Assembly: GCA_035647835.1 (NCBI GenBank)
Contig: DASRMS010000064.1
Coordinates: 1 to 23,949, forward strand
Origin: UBA9865 sp035647835
GTDB lineage: Bacteria; Bacillota; Dethiobacteria; Dethiobacterales; Dethiobacteraceae
DNA length: 23,949 nucleotides
Direction of reading: 5' to 3'
Part shown: positions 1 to 5,864 of the stretch, one piece after another
Position numbering within the stretch: the first letter of the stretch is position 1
Layout: each line of letters starts with the position of its first letter
Notes under the pieces: generated by a model
Databases searched by the model: none
What the model was told of the DNA's origin: nothing
The model's input: only the letters and a program-made list of their open reading frames with translations
Made by a program: the position numbers and the translations under genes

Positions 1-148
1 AATAATACCCGTGCAGCATTGTGCTACAAGGGTTTCTGGCTTTTCGTTTCAGGTTAAGCTGTCAAACTAACGGGTAACTGCTTTGTCACAGAACAACCAG
101 TCCCTAGACAAATGCGACGCTTGATAGGAAAACTGCTTGCCGCAGTTT
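1..148. other. Left edge, no gene recognised
   Basis: No recognisable gene. An open frame entering from the left edge on the + strand stops at 55-57 after 18 codons and could be the tail of a truncated gene, but its residues match nothing I know. A 7-bp hairpin (AAACTGC at 130-136, GCAGTTT at 142-148, 5-nt loop) lies just before the next promoter and may terminate upstream transcription, although it has only three trailing T. Confidence 0.3.
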
Positions 149-151
149 GTA

Positions 152-181
152 TTGACATATTGAGGTTGTTTCGCATATAGT
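152..181 (+). promoter_or_regulatory. Vegetative promoter of the metal-exporter leader
   Basis: TTGACA at 152-157 and TATAGT at 176-181 are separated by 18 bp, a good housekeeping sigma pair. Transcription would begin near 188, so the transcript has about 200 nt of leader containing the riboswitch-like structure and the terminator before the CDF start at 391. Confidence 0.7.
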
Positions 182-208
182 ATAGTTAAAGAAAATTAAT
201 TTGATCAT

Positions 209-263
209 GAGTCAGGCGAGGGAGCCGGGCCGCGTTTGGCAGCAGATATAAATCTGTGGGACT
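209..263 (+). promoter_or_regulatory. NiCo (czcD) riboswitch aptamer, apparently lacking P2
   Basis: The leader carries, in order, the blocks I know from NiCo (czcD-motif) riboswitches: CAGGC (213-217), GAGCCGGGC (222-230), a short P3 hairpin (GCC 229-231 with GGC 238-240), GCAG, a P4 hairpin (CAGAT 243-247 with ATCTG 252-256), then GTGGGAC (256-262). P1 could be AGTC (210-213) with GACT (260-263). In the reference aptamer a long P2 hairpin separates the first two blocks; here only four bases do. The class binds Ni2+/Co2+ and turns on CDF exporters, which is the gene that follows. Assignment rests on block order and context, from memory, without a covariance search. Confidence 0.68.
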
Positions 264-287
264 ATTTATAGTTTCACAGATTTTTTT
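250..287 (+). terminator. Riboswitch expression-platform terminator
   Basis: AAATCTGTG (250-258) pairs perfectly with CACAGATTT (275-283), with a further inner pairing ACTAT/ATAGT (261-265/268-272), and seven T run from 281 to 287. The 5' arm is the same segment that forms the 3' side of aptamer helix P4 and the GTGGG block. Metal-bound aptamer and terminator therefore cannot coexist, the expected arrangement for an ON switch. Confidence 0.8.
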
Positions 288-390
288 ATCGGGTCAGAAG
301 TTTTAATAACCTTGAATTGCTTTATTGCCAATCCGCACGGGCATTACAAAAAAGCGTAAGCTTTAATCTGCTGAAAGAGAGGTGATTTTT

Positions 391-1287
391 ATGACTAAAA
401 ACTTTAGCAAAGTGAAGCAGGTACTGTGGGCTATTCTCTTTGCCAATCTAGCTGTTGCGGTCATGAAAATAGCAGTTGGTACTATTATTAGAAGTACTAG
501 TATGACTGCTGATGGCTTTCACTCCTTTACAGATGGCACATCAAATATTGTGGGGTTAATTGGTGTGCATTTTGCTTCCCAACCGGAGGATCAAGACCAT
601 CCCTATGGTCATAGCAAATTCGAAATGTTTGCCGGGTTGTTTATTGCCGGGATGTTATTTTTGATAGGTGGCAAGATCATCATTGCTGCTATCGGCAGGT
701 TTTTTCATCCTGTACTGCCTGAGATAACTTCAGCAAGTCTGCTCGTCTTGCTGCTAACGCTGGGCATCAATATTTTTGTGAGTATTTTTGAATATCGAAA
801 AGGTAAAGCACTAAACAGCCAGATTCTGATTTCAGATTCTTTGCATACCAGAAGTGATATTTATGTCTCAGCCGGGGTGCTAATAACCCTGATCGGTATT
901 AAATTGGGTTTACCACCGCTCATTGACTCTCTTACCTCACTGGTTGTGGCGGGCTTCATTATTTATGCAGCGTTTGAGATTTTATGTGATAATGGTGGTA
1001 TCCTGCTTGATAAGGCAGCCGTTGATGCAGAGAAGGTGCAGAATATTGTCCTGAGCTTTGACGAAGTTAAAGATACTCACAATATTCGCAGCAGAGGCAG
1101 TATGAATGATATGCATATTGATTTGCATATTATGACGGAGCCTGACTTAAGTGTAGAAGCAGGTCATGATTTAATTCATAGTATCGAAGCAAAGATCAGA
1201 ACTGAAATTAACCAAAATATACAAGTGAGCGTCCATTTAGAACCTTACAAGGAAGATGCCCAGGAGACAAAGGGAGTTTATTGTTAA
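391..1287 (+). CDS. Cation diffusion facilitator (CzcD/FieF-type) metal exporter
   Basis: 298-residue CDF-family proton-coupled exporter of divalent metals from the cytoplasm. ATG 391 is chosen because AGAGAGGTG (377-384) sits just upstream; the in-frame GTG at 382 lies inside that ribosome binding site. Six membrane segments fill roughly residues 10-200. The transport-site pairs are visible as H44-x3-D48 (TM2) and H152-x3-D156 (TM5), an HD-HD arrangement; the loop motif HPYGHSKFE is at 70-78. Residues about 205-290 form the cytoplasmic ferredoxin-like dimerisation domain (NIRSRGSMNDMHIDLHI). The NiCo-like leader suggests Ni2+/Co2+ as cue and cargo; HD-HD sites more often mean zinc, so true selectivity is open. 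Single-gene transcript ending at the hairpin at 1332-1362. Confidence 0.93.
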   Translation: MTKNFSKVKQVLWAILFANLAVAVMKIAVGTIIRSTSMTADGFHSFTDGTSNIVGLIGVHFASQPEDQDHPYGHSKFEMFAGLFIAGMLFLIGGKIIIAAIGRFFHPVLPEITSASLLVLLLTLGINIFVSIFEYRKGKALNSQILISDSLHTRSDIYVSAGVLITLIGIKLGLPPLIDSLTSLVVAGFIIYAAFEILCDNGGILLDKAAVDAEKVQNIVLSFDEVKDTHNIRSRGSMNDMHIDLHIMTEPDLSVEAGHDLIHSIEAKIRTEINQNIQVSVHLEPYKEDAQETKGVYC

Positions 1288-1331
1288 GCAGAAGCACTCG
1301 CTCACTAACTGAAGAATTTTGCCGGGAAAAC

Positions 1332-1362
1332 ACAAGATGACAGGGGGACCCTGTCATCTTGT
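1332..1362. terminator. Bidirectional terminator between convergent genes
   Basis: A perfect 14-bp stem (1332-1345 with 1349-1362) and 3-nt loop lie between the CDF gene and the convergent small gene at 1392. The + side is followed by only GTTTAT; on the minus strand the hairpin is followed by GTTTTCCC. It most likely stops both transcripts. Confidence 0.75.
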
Positions 1363-1391
1363 TTATGGGGTGCTATTACGAAGTTGCGCTC

Positions 1392-1634
1392 TTAGATGTA
1401 TGGATAATAGGCTAACATAGCTTGAGCAGCTGCTTCAGCTGTGGTCAGAGGAAAGTCCTCATCTTTCATTTTTTCCTTGACCTCGCTGACTTTCACTTCA
1501 GCTTCTCCGCAACGGCAGATATGTTCGATACCCAGGGGGAAGGCTGAAACCAAAGCGTCCGGCGACATTAGGGGGAATGGCGCGTCCTTTATTGCATCAC
1601 AGATTTGTCTTTCCAATTCGCATCTTACTGACAT
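1392..1634 (-). CDS. MTH865-like small protein
   Basis: 80-residue protein read from ATG 1634, which has AAGGAG nine bases upstream; a longer reading from 1670 would start outside this site. It begins MSVRCELERQICDAIKDAPFP and continues with SPDALVSAFP, HICRCGEAEVKVSEV, DEDFPLTTAEAAAQAML. That pattern (helical start, FP-hinge, G-x-E/D-V-x-V loop, DFP near the end) is the MTH865-like family, small EF-hand-like helical proteins found in archaea and anaerobic bacteria whose function is unknown. Cys51... and neighbours form CRC in the middle. Monocistronic, convergent with the metal exporter. Function cannot be stated. Confidence 0.75.
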   Translation of the reverse strand: MSVRCELERQICDAIKDAPFPLMSPDALVSAFPLGIEHICRCGEAEVKVSEVKEKMKDEDFPLTTAEAAAQAMLAYYPYI

Positions 1635-1668
1635 TATGCACAACTCCTTTCGAACTTTACTTGTTATC

Positions 1669-1697
1669 ATTATAAAAGCAAAGTTCTATGAAGTTCT
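1669..1697 (-). promoter_or_regulatory. Promoter of the MTH865-like gene, with direct repeats
   Basis: On the minus strand TATAAT (1669-1674) is preceded, 17 bp upstream, by a weak -35 GAACTT (1692-1697). The -35 lies within two direct repeats of AAGTTCT spaced ten bases (from 1683 and 1693 on the + strand), and GAACTTT recurs at 1652. A poor -35 covered by one-turn repeats suggests a regulator site. Confidence 0.45.
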
Positions 1698-1760
1698 TAA
1701 TAAAAAATTATAAACGGAAAAAGTTGTAAGCACATCTTGCAGAGACACTTTGGCAGCTTA

Positions 1761-1788
1761 TTGACATCGAGGCTAAGCATGATATAAT
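1761..1788 (+). promoter_or_regulatory. Vegetative promoter of the TetR gene
   Basis: TTGACA (1761-1766) and TATAAT (1783-1788) with 16-bp spacing, about 58 bases before the chosen start. Both hexamers are perfect consensus. Confidence 0.8.
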
Positions 1789-1798
1789 TTTTTTGCGA

Positions 1799-1814
1799 CT
1801 GACTATGAAGTCAG
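1799..1814. promoter_or_regulatory. Dyad operator, probable TetR autoregulatory site
   Basis: CTGACT (1799-1804) and AGTCAG (1809-1814) form a perfect 6-bp dyad with a 4-bp spacer, starting a few bases after the predicted transcription start. Size and position fit a TetR-family operator blocking its own gene. No second copy was seen in the window. Confidence 0.5.
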
Positions 1815-1845
1815 CCGTATTATGCTGCTACTAGGGGGAATAAAA

Positions 1846-2421
1846 GTGGATGATAAGCGTCTGGCTATTTTAACTGCTTGTCAACGTTTATTAGAAGAAA
1901 GTGGTACGATTACTATCGACAAAGTGGCGGCGGCCGCCGGGGTAGCGAAAGGAACCGTCTATCTTTACTTTGATAGCAAACAAGAGCTGATTCAGCAAAC
2001 TTTTTTAGCCAGCATTGATGAGATTTCAACAATTATGGCAGAGGCTGCCGCTGCTGTCACAGGGACAAGTTTTCAGCGTCTATCTGCAATGGTAACGGCG
2101 CACTACGAGACGGTGCGTGGTAAGATGATGCTTTTGCAGCGCTTGTTTTGGGATGAGCCGGAAATGTCACGCAGTCCTGTCAAAGGGCAGGCTTTAGAGC
2201 TGCTGCATGCCGTCAAGCAGATAGAGAAACAATACATCGATGTATTGCACGCCGGTATTGCTGAAGGCGAGTTCCGAACCCACAATAGGCAAATAGTTGC
2301 CGCTGCCATCATGGCGATCATTCATAACCTTAGTGCAGGTGAAATTTTTTGGCCGCAAGGTAATCAACAGCAGATCATGCCGGAGATGCTACAGTTTATT
2401 CTACAAGGGATTAGCCAATAA
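1846..2421 (+). CDS. TetR/AcrR family transcriptional regulator
   Basis: 191-residue one-component repressor. GTG 1846 is preferred over ATG 1822 because AGGGGGAA (1833-1840) lies at proper distance from it. The N-terminal helix-turn-helix covers about residues 8-53: a first helix (RLAILTACQRLLEESG), then TIDKVAAAAGVAKGTVYLYFDSKQELI, the hallmark TetR recognition region. The remaining helical part is the ligand-binding and dimerisation domain and is not diagnostic of a ligand; PQGNQQQ near the end is low complexity. The gene stands alone between its own promoter and a terminator, so its targets are unknown; it may only control itself or distant loci. Confidence 0.93.
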   Translation: MDDKRLAILTACQRLLEESGTITIDKVAAAAGVAKGTVYLYFDSKQELIQQTFLASIDEISTIMAEAAAAVTGTSFQRLSAMVTAHYETVRGKMMLLQRLFWDEPEMSRSPVKGQALELLHAVKQIEKQYIDVLHAGIAEGEFRTHNRQIVAAAIMAIIHNLSAGEIFWPQGNQQQIMPEMLQFILQGISQ

Positions 2422-2460
2422 CTTGGGGTCAGGTTTAACCTAAGAACCTATCTTTTTATG

Positions 2461-2482
2461 AAGCCGCTTAGCGGCTTTTTTA
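2461..2482 (+). terminator. Terminator after the TetR gene
   Basis: AAGCCGC (2461-2467), loop TTA, GCGGCTT (2471-2477), followed by an unbroken T run to 2482. A strong intrinsic terminator 40 bp after the stop codon. Confidence 0.88.
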
Positions 2483-2500
2483 TTACAATTCTTTTTGCAG

Positions 2501-2538
2501 GTAGGGATGGGAGCGGCACGGTCAAGACCGTTCCCTAC
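2501..2538. repeat. Palindromic intergenic repeat (ACGGTC-AA-GACCGT), copy with a 10-nt bulge
   Basis: GTAGGGA (2501-2507) pairs with TCCCTAC (2532-2538) and ACGGTC (2518-2523) with GACCGT (2526-2531). Removing the ten bases 2508-2517 would leave one continuous 13-bp stem with an AA loop. The same core returns in the hairpins at 14641 and 14709, and a decayed half at about 4557. This looks like a dispersed REP-type palindrome. Confidence 0.6.
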
Positions 2539-2551
2539 TGTTGTAGAGGTG

Positions 2552-2728
2552 GTGACGAATTTTAAAGGTAGCGATGTAGGTTTCTGCGAGCGTGATGTAA
2601 GTTTATCGGGGTGCGAGGCAGGTTTTGTGAGTAGTGACGTAAATAGGTAACTTGTCTTGTGACGTAAGTGCGTAAACTTGTATTGAATGCAACAATAAAA
2701 AGGTATTAAAGTGACGTAGATAGGTAAC
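2552..2728 (+). promoter_or_regulatory. Array of dyad repeats, probable enhancer-binding-protein sites
   Basis: Three good copies of an 18-19 bp motif GTGAC-(8 bp)-GTAAC or GTAAAC lie at 2634-2651, 2659-2677 and 2711-2728. GTGAC and GTAAC are an inverted pair with one mismatch. Three weaker copies of the left half (GTGACGA, GCGATGT, GTGATGT) start at 2552, 2571 and 2592. The strong copies centre roughly 170, 145 and 93 bp upstream of the expected start of the sigma-54 promoter at 2787, the usual range for upstream activator sites. The NtrC-type activator at 7611 is the natural candidate binder, but no binding is shown. Confidence 0.6.
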
Positions 2729-2786
2729 ACTGACAGTAACTAGGCAAAAAATAGGGCGACCCCTGCCCATTATGCTCTTGTGAAAG

Positions 2787-2804
2787 TTGGCACAACTCTT
2801 GCAA
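2787..2804 (+). promoter_or_regulatory. Sigma-54 (-24/-12) promoter
   Basis: TTGGCAC (2787-2793) and TTGCAA (2799-2804) match the RpoN consensus TGGCAC-N5-TTGCA exactly, with GG (2789-2790) and GC (2801-2802) ten bases apart. It lies 54 bp before the channel gene. This makes transcription of that gene dependent on an AAA+ activator; the same strand carries a repeat array at the right distance. I found no second match to this consensus in an intergenic region of the window. Confidence 0.9.
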
Positions 2805-2857
2805 TGATAAAGGGTGAAGACAAAAAAAGAGATAAGTAATAAAAGGGGTGAAAGAAA

Positions 2858-3940
2858 ATGTCAAAAAGATGTCAGTTTTGGCAGGATTACGATTCAGTTT
2901 CCGGCGGTATCTCATATTGTGAACTTGCAGCTTTTAACCAGCCGGTCAATCCACAGTTTTTAGCACAAATTGGTTGTACGGAGCAGAAAAGAACAGAATG
3001 TTTAGGTACCATGCAGCTTAATATTGGTGGTGCCGCTGTACCGGTAGTTCAACCTTCAGCATTCAATGCACCTGGCGAGATCGCCAAAAGTTGCGTTGGT
3101 GCAGCAGAGAAAAAAGCAGCTATTGCACCACGCCCGCTCTCAGTGCTTGCCTTTCTTGCGGGTGCCTATATCGCCATGGCCGGCATTTTAAACACTGTTA
3201 TTACCAACGATTTAGCAAATTTTTTTGGTGATGGGCTAACTCGTCTCGTCGGCGGCACAGTATTCTCACTAGGACTCATTCTGGTTATTCTCGGTGGCGC
3301 AGAACTATTTACAGGTAATAATTTAGTTATGACTGCGGGTTTGCTTGATAAAAAAATCACTATCAGCCAGGTTATGCGTAACTGGGTCACAGTTTACTTT
3401 TTTAACTTCGTCGGGTCCATTACTGTTGCCCTGTTAGTCTATTACTCCGGTATTTGGAAATTTAATGGTACAGCAGTTGGCATTAAAGCTGTCAATGTTG
3501 CCGCTGGTAAGGTGGCCCTTCCCTTCTCCGAAGCTTTAGTAAGAGGCATCCTTTGTAACTGGTTAGTATGTTTAGCTGTTTGGTTATCAATGTCGGCTAA
3601 AGATGCTATTGGCAAACTGTTATGCTGCGCACTTCCTGTAGTTGCTTTTGTAGCCATGGGTTTCGAGCACTCAGTGGCCAATATGTATTTTATCCCCATG
3701 GGAATCTTATTGTCTGGTAAGGAAGCAATCGTTGCCGCCATCGGTGCGGAAGCTTTACAAAGTTTAACCTGGTCAGCATTCCTTGTGAAAAACCTGCTTC
3801 CTGTAACAATTGGTAATATGATTGGTGGAATTGTCTTCGTAGCAGCAACTTATTACAACGCTTATTTACGTCCTGCGACTGTTAAGCAAGAACCTGCCGC
3901 AACGGTCAAAGCAGCCCCAGCCCACCATCAGCATTCTTAA
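2858..3940 (+). CDS. FocA-like formate/nitrite channel with an N-terminal four-cysteine domain
   Basis: 360-residue membrane protein of the formate-nitrite transporter (FNT) family. ATG 2858 follows AGGGGTGAAAG. Residues about 95-337 are the six-segment FNT core: GGAELFTGNN (147-155, omega-loop motif), NWVTVYFFNFVG (175-186), NWLVCLAVW (234-242), GFEHSVANM (268-276) with central pore histidine H271, and PVTIGNMIGG (315-324). The motifs resemble FocA and NirC about equally; formate is favoured by context only. Unusual is a cytoplasmic-looking N-terminal extension with C5, C21, C40 and C48 (C-x15-C-x18-C-x7-C), repeated at identical spacing in the next gene. The linker 60-92 is Ala/Pro-rich and the tail ends in a His cluster. 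Sits behind a sigma-54 promoter; cotranscribed with the gene 30 bp downstream. Confidence 0.92.
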   Translation: MSKRCQFWQDYDSVSGGISYCELAAFNQPVNPQFLAQIGCTEQKRTECLGTMQLNIGGAAVPVVQPSAFNAPGEIAKSCVGAAEKKAAIAPRPLSVLAFLAGAYIAMAGILNTVITNDLANFFGDGLTRLVGGTVFSLGLILVILGGAELFTGNNLVMTAGLLDKKITISQVMRNWVTVYFFNFVGSITVALLVYYSGIWKFNGTAVGIKAVNVAAGKVALPFSEALVRGILCNWLVCLAVWLSMSAKDAIGKLLCCALPVVAFVAMGFEHSVANMYFIPMGILLSGKEAIVAAIGAEALQSLTWSAFLVKNLLPVTIGNMIGGIVFVAATYYNAYLRPATVKQEPAATVKAAPAHHQHS

Positions 3941-3970
3941 GAACCTTAAAGTAAGAAAGGAGTAGTCTCA

Positions 3971-4426
3971 ATGGATAATACGGTTAAATGTCCACATTGG
4001 AGAGAATATCAGGGGTTAAATGGTTGGGTGATGTTCTGCAGCGCCGGTGCTTTTGCGCAAACTTTTAATAAAGTGGAAGCTGAGCACATTGGTTGTACAG
4101 AAGAAAATAGAGTGACATGTAAACGCATCATGGAGCTCAACCTAGGGTATGCTCTACAGCCTGAAATCATCGAAGTAGCAGAACAAGCACAAGAAGCTAT
4201 CCCCGCTGCCGTACCGCTTCATTTTCCTGATGTCGCAGCACAGAAAAAGAACTTGAATGACTACCCCGACTTGTTGACTGTGGCCATGGTTTCTGATTAC
4301 CTTGAGCTCAGTCATAGCAAAACACTTTCACTAATCAAAAACGGTTCTATTCCGGTGGTGCATAGCGACGGCGAAGTAAAAGTGGAAAAAGCAAAACTCG
4401 AAGAATGGTTAAAATGTACTGCCTAA
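3971..4426 (+). CDS. Four-cysteine domain fused to an excisionase-type HTH
   Basis: 151-residue soluble protein; ATG 3971 follows AAGGAG. Residues 7-59 repeat the cysteine module of the preceding channel (C7, C23, C42, C50; same x15/x18/x7 spacing) with shared C-x2-W, IGCTE, R-x2-C and M-x-LN-x-G; I count about 20 identities in 53 aligned positions. Residues 60-100 are an Ala/Glu/Pro linker. Residues about 100-149 match the excisionase/MerR-like HTH pattern: LLTVAMVSDYLELSHSKTLSLIKNGSIPVV, then KVEKAKLEEWL. It probably binds DNA and could sense metal, redox state or an Fe-S cluster through the cysteines, perhaps feeding back on this operon; that is inference. Last gene before a strong terminator. 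I know no named family with this architecture. Confidence 0.85.
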   Translation: MDNTVKCPHWREYQGLNGWVMFCSAGAFAQTFNKVEAEHIGCTEENRVTCKRIMELNLGYALQPEIIEVAEQAQEAIPAAVPLHFPDVAAQKKNLNDYPDLLTVAMVSDYLELSHSKTLSLIKNGSIPVVHSDGEVKVEKAKLEEWLKCTA

Positions 4427-4444
4427 AAAATGTTTGTCGCCATG

Positions 4445-4480
4445 GTGCCTAAGAAATAGCATTCTTAGGCACTTTTTCTT
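4445..4480 (+). terminator. Terminator after the channel operon
   Basis: An 11-bp perfect stem (4445-4455 with 4462-4472), six-base loop, then TTTTTCTT. Lies 18 bp after the stop codon of the HTH gene and separates this operon from the dehydrogenase operon. Confidence 0.92.
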
Positions 4481-4628
4481 ACTTTTCCTGCCGGTAGAGT
4501 TGTCTGGTAACTTATAGTTGCATAGTCTAGAAGAGCACATTAGAATCTTGTTTACAGTCAAGACCGCGGGAATAGTTTTAACGGCACTAAAAAGGGACAA
4601 ACTTTTCTCATTATACAAATAATTAGAC

Positions 4629-4663
4629 ATCCTTTAGCAGGATAATGTATCCTTTGTGAGGAA
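4629..4663 (+). promoter_or_regulatory. Tandem 20-bp operator-like repeats before the dehydrogenase operon
   Basis: ATCCTTTAGCAGGAT (4629-4643) and ATCCTTTGTGAGGAA (4649-4663) are two copies of one 15-bp motif spaced exactly 20 bp, about two helical turns. Each is an imperfect dyad (ATCC facing GGAT; TCCTTT facing AGGA). They end about 30 bp before the dehydrogenase start. No clear -35/-10 or sigma-54 promoter could be assigned nearby; a GG...GC pair around 4507 has 12 rather than 10 bases between. Confidence 0.45.
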
Positions 4664-4694
4664 AATAACAATGTTAGGGAGGAGGTAATGACAG

Positions 4695-5843
4695 ATGTAT
4701 ATCAGTAAATTTGTCGCACCCGAAATTATCTTTGGCAGTGGCTCAATCAATCAAGTAGGCGAATGTTGTTATCGGCTGGGAGCTTCACGTATTTTCTTAG
4801 TAGCTGACCGCGGCGTGATTAAATTTGGTTGGGTCGAAAAGTGCCTCCCATACATCAATGAACTAAATTTAGATTACAGGATTTGGTCAGATTTTAGTGC
4901 GAATCCGAAAGATTTTGAAATAGAAGCAGGAGCAGCTCTTTATTTGCAACAACAGTGTGATGCCGTTTTGGCAATTGGCGGCGGCAGCGCGATTGATGCT
5001 GCTAAAGCGGTAGCTATCTTGGCTACTAACGGTGGTAGAATACAAGACTACGAGGGTATCGATTTAATTCAAAAACCCTTGCCACCACTGATTGTTCTTC
5101 CATCCACAGCCGGTTCGGGGGCTGAAGTGTCACAGTTTTCTATTATTGCTGACAGTGAACGTAATATAAAAATGACGATTGTTTCTAAATCACTGGTTCC
5201 CGATATTGCGATATCCGATCCCCTGATTCTTTCTACAGTTAATAGTCGGGTTACCGCCACCACAGGCATGGAAGCACTCAGCCACGCCATCGAAGCGTAT
5301 TTATCACTGGCGGCTACTGATTTGACAGATGTACATGCGCTTCATTCAATTAAGTTAATTGCTAATCATTTGCGGGCGTCAGTCGCCAGTCAAGTTAATG
5401 AAGATGCCAAAGTAGCCATGGCTAAAGCAAGTCTACAGGCAGGTATTGCCCTATCTAATGCCGTCTTGGGCTTGACACATGCCATGACACACCAGGTAGG
5501 TGGCTTGTTGGATTTGCCCATCGGGGAAATCAGTGCAGTTCTTTTACCCCATGTGATGCGTTTTAATATGATTTCCTCCTTTGAAAAGTTTGGTGCTATT
5601 GCAGAGGCTATGGGTGCGAACACCAGTAAATTGTCAGCGCGGGATGCTGCCAAGCAAGCCATCGAAAAAGTACAGGAACTGGCAGGTGATGTGGGGATTC
5701 CCAGTGGGCTTTCAGCCCTGGGTTTGCCCAAGGAAGTTATTCCCGAACTTAGTAAAAATGCCATTAATGATGCGTGTTATATTACCAACCCGCGAGATGT
5801 GGACGTAGACGGGATTGTGAGTATTTTTTATCAGGCGTTATAA
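4695..5843 (+). CDS. Iron-type alcohol dehydrogenase family protein with altered metal ligands
   Basis: 382 residues, full length for group III (Fe-type) NAD(P)-dependent alcohol dehydrogenases that interconvert alcohols and aldehydes. ATG 4695 follows GGGAGGAGGT. The N-terminal nucleotide domain shows GGGSAID (95-101) and PSTAGSGAEVS (136-146). The helical C-terminal domain holds the metal site, which in the family is Asp, His, His, His. Here the first is glutamate (GMEALSH: E193, H197) and the last is isoleucine (H262 and H266 kept in THAMTH, but LPIGE with I276 replaces the usual PHG). The protein may use another ligand, be weakly active, or serve a sensing role. First gene of a three-gene operon with a two-component system (22 bp to the kinase). 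Substrate unknown. Confidence 0.88.
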   Translation: MYISKFVAPEIIFGSGSINQVGECCYRLGASRIFLVADRGVIKFGWVEKCLPYINELNLDYRIWSDFSANPKDFEIEAGAALYLQQQCDAVLAIGGGSAIDAAKAVAILATNGGRIQDYEGIDLIQKPLPPLIVLPSTAGSGAEVSQFSIIADSERNIKMTIVSKSLVPDIAISDPLILSTVNSRVTATTGMEALSHAIEAYLSLAATDLTDVHALHSIKLIANHLRASVASQVNEDAKVAMAKASLQAGIALSNAVLGLTHAMTHQVGGLLDLPIGEISAVLLPHVMRFNMISSFEKFGAIAEAMGANTSKLSARDAAKQAIEKVQELAGDVGIPSGLSALGLPKEVIPELSKNAINDACYITNPRDVDVDGIVSIFYQAL

Positions 5844-5864
5844 TTTGCTTAAGGAGATTAGAAG

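Noticed and set aside
1441..1713. 90-codon open frame on the + strand opposite the MTH865-like gene
   Set aside because: No ribosome site, composition of an antisense shadow, and the minus-strand frame has a family match, promoter and ribosome site.
2440..2915. Two overlapping minus-strand frames (96 and 69 codons) across the channel-gene promoter region
   Set aside because: They run through the terminator, the repeat array and the sigma-54 promoter and have no protein-like features.
4506..4523. Possible sigma-54 promoter before the dehydrogenase (CTGG...TTGCA)
   Set aside because: GG and GC are 12 bases apart instead of 10, and it lies nearly 190 bp from the gene.
5390..5764. 124-codon minus-strand frame inside the dehydrogenase gene
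   Set aside because: Shadow of a conserved coding region; no start signals.
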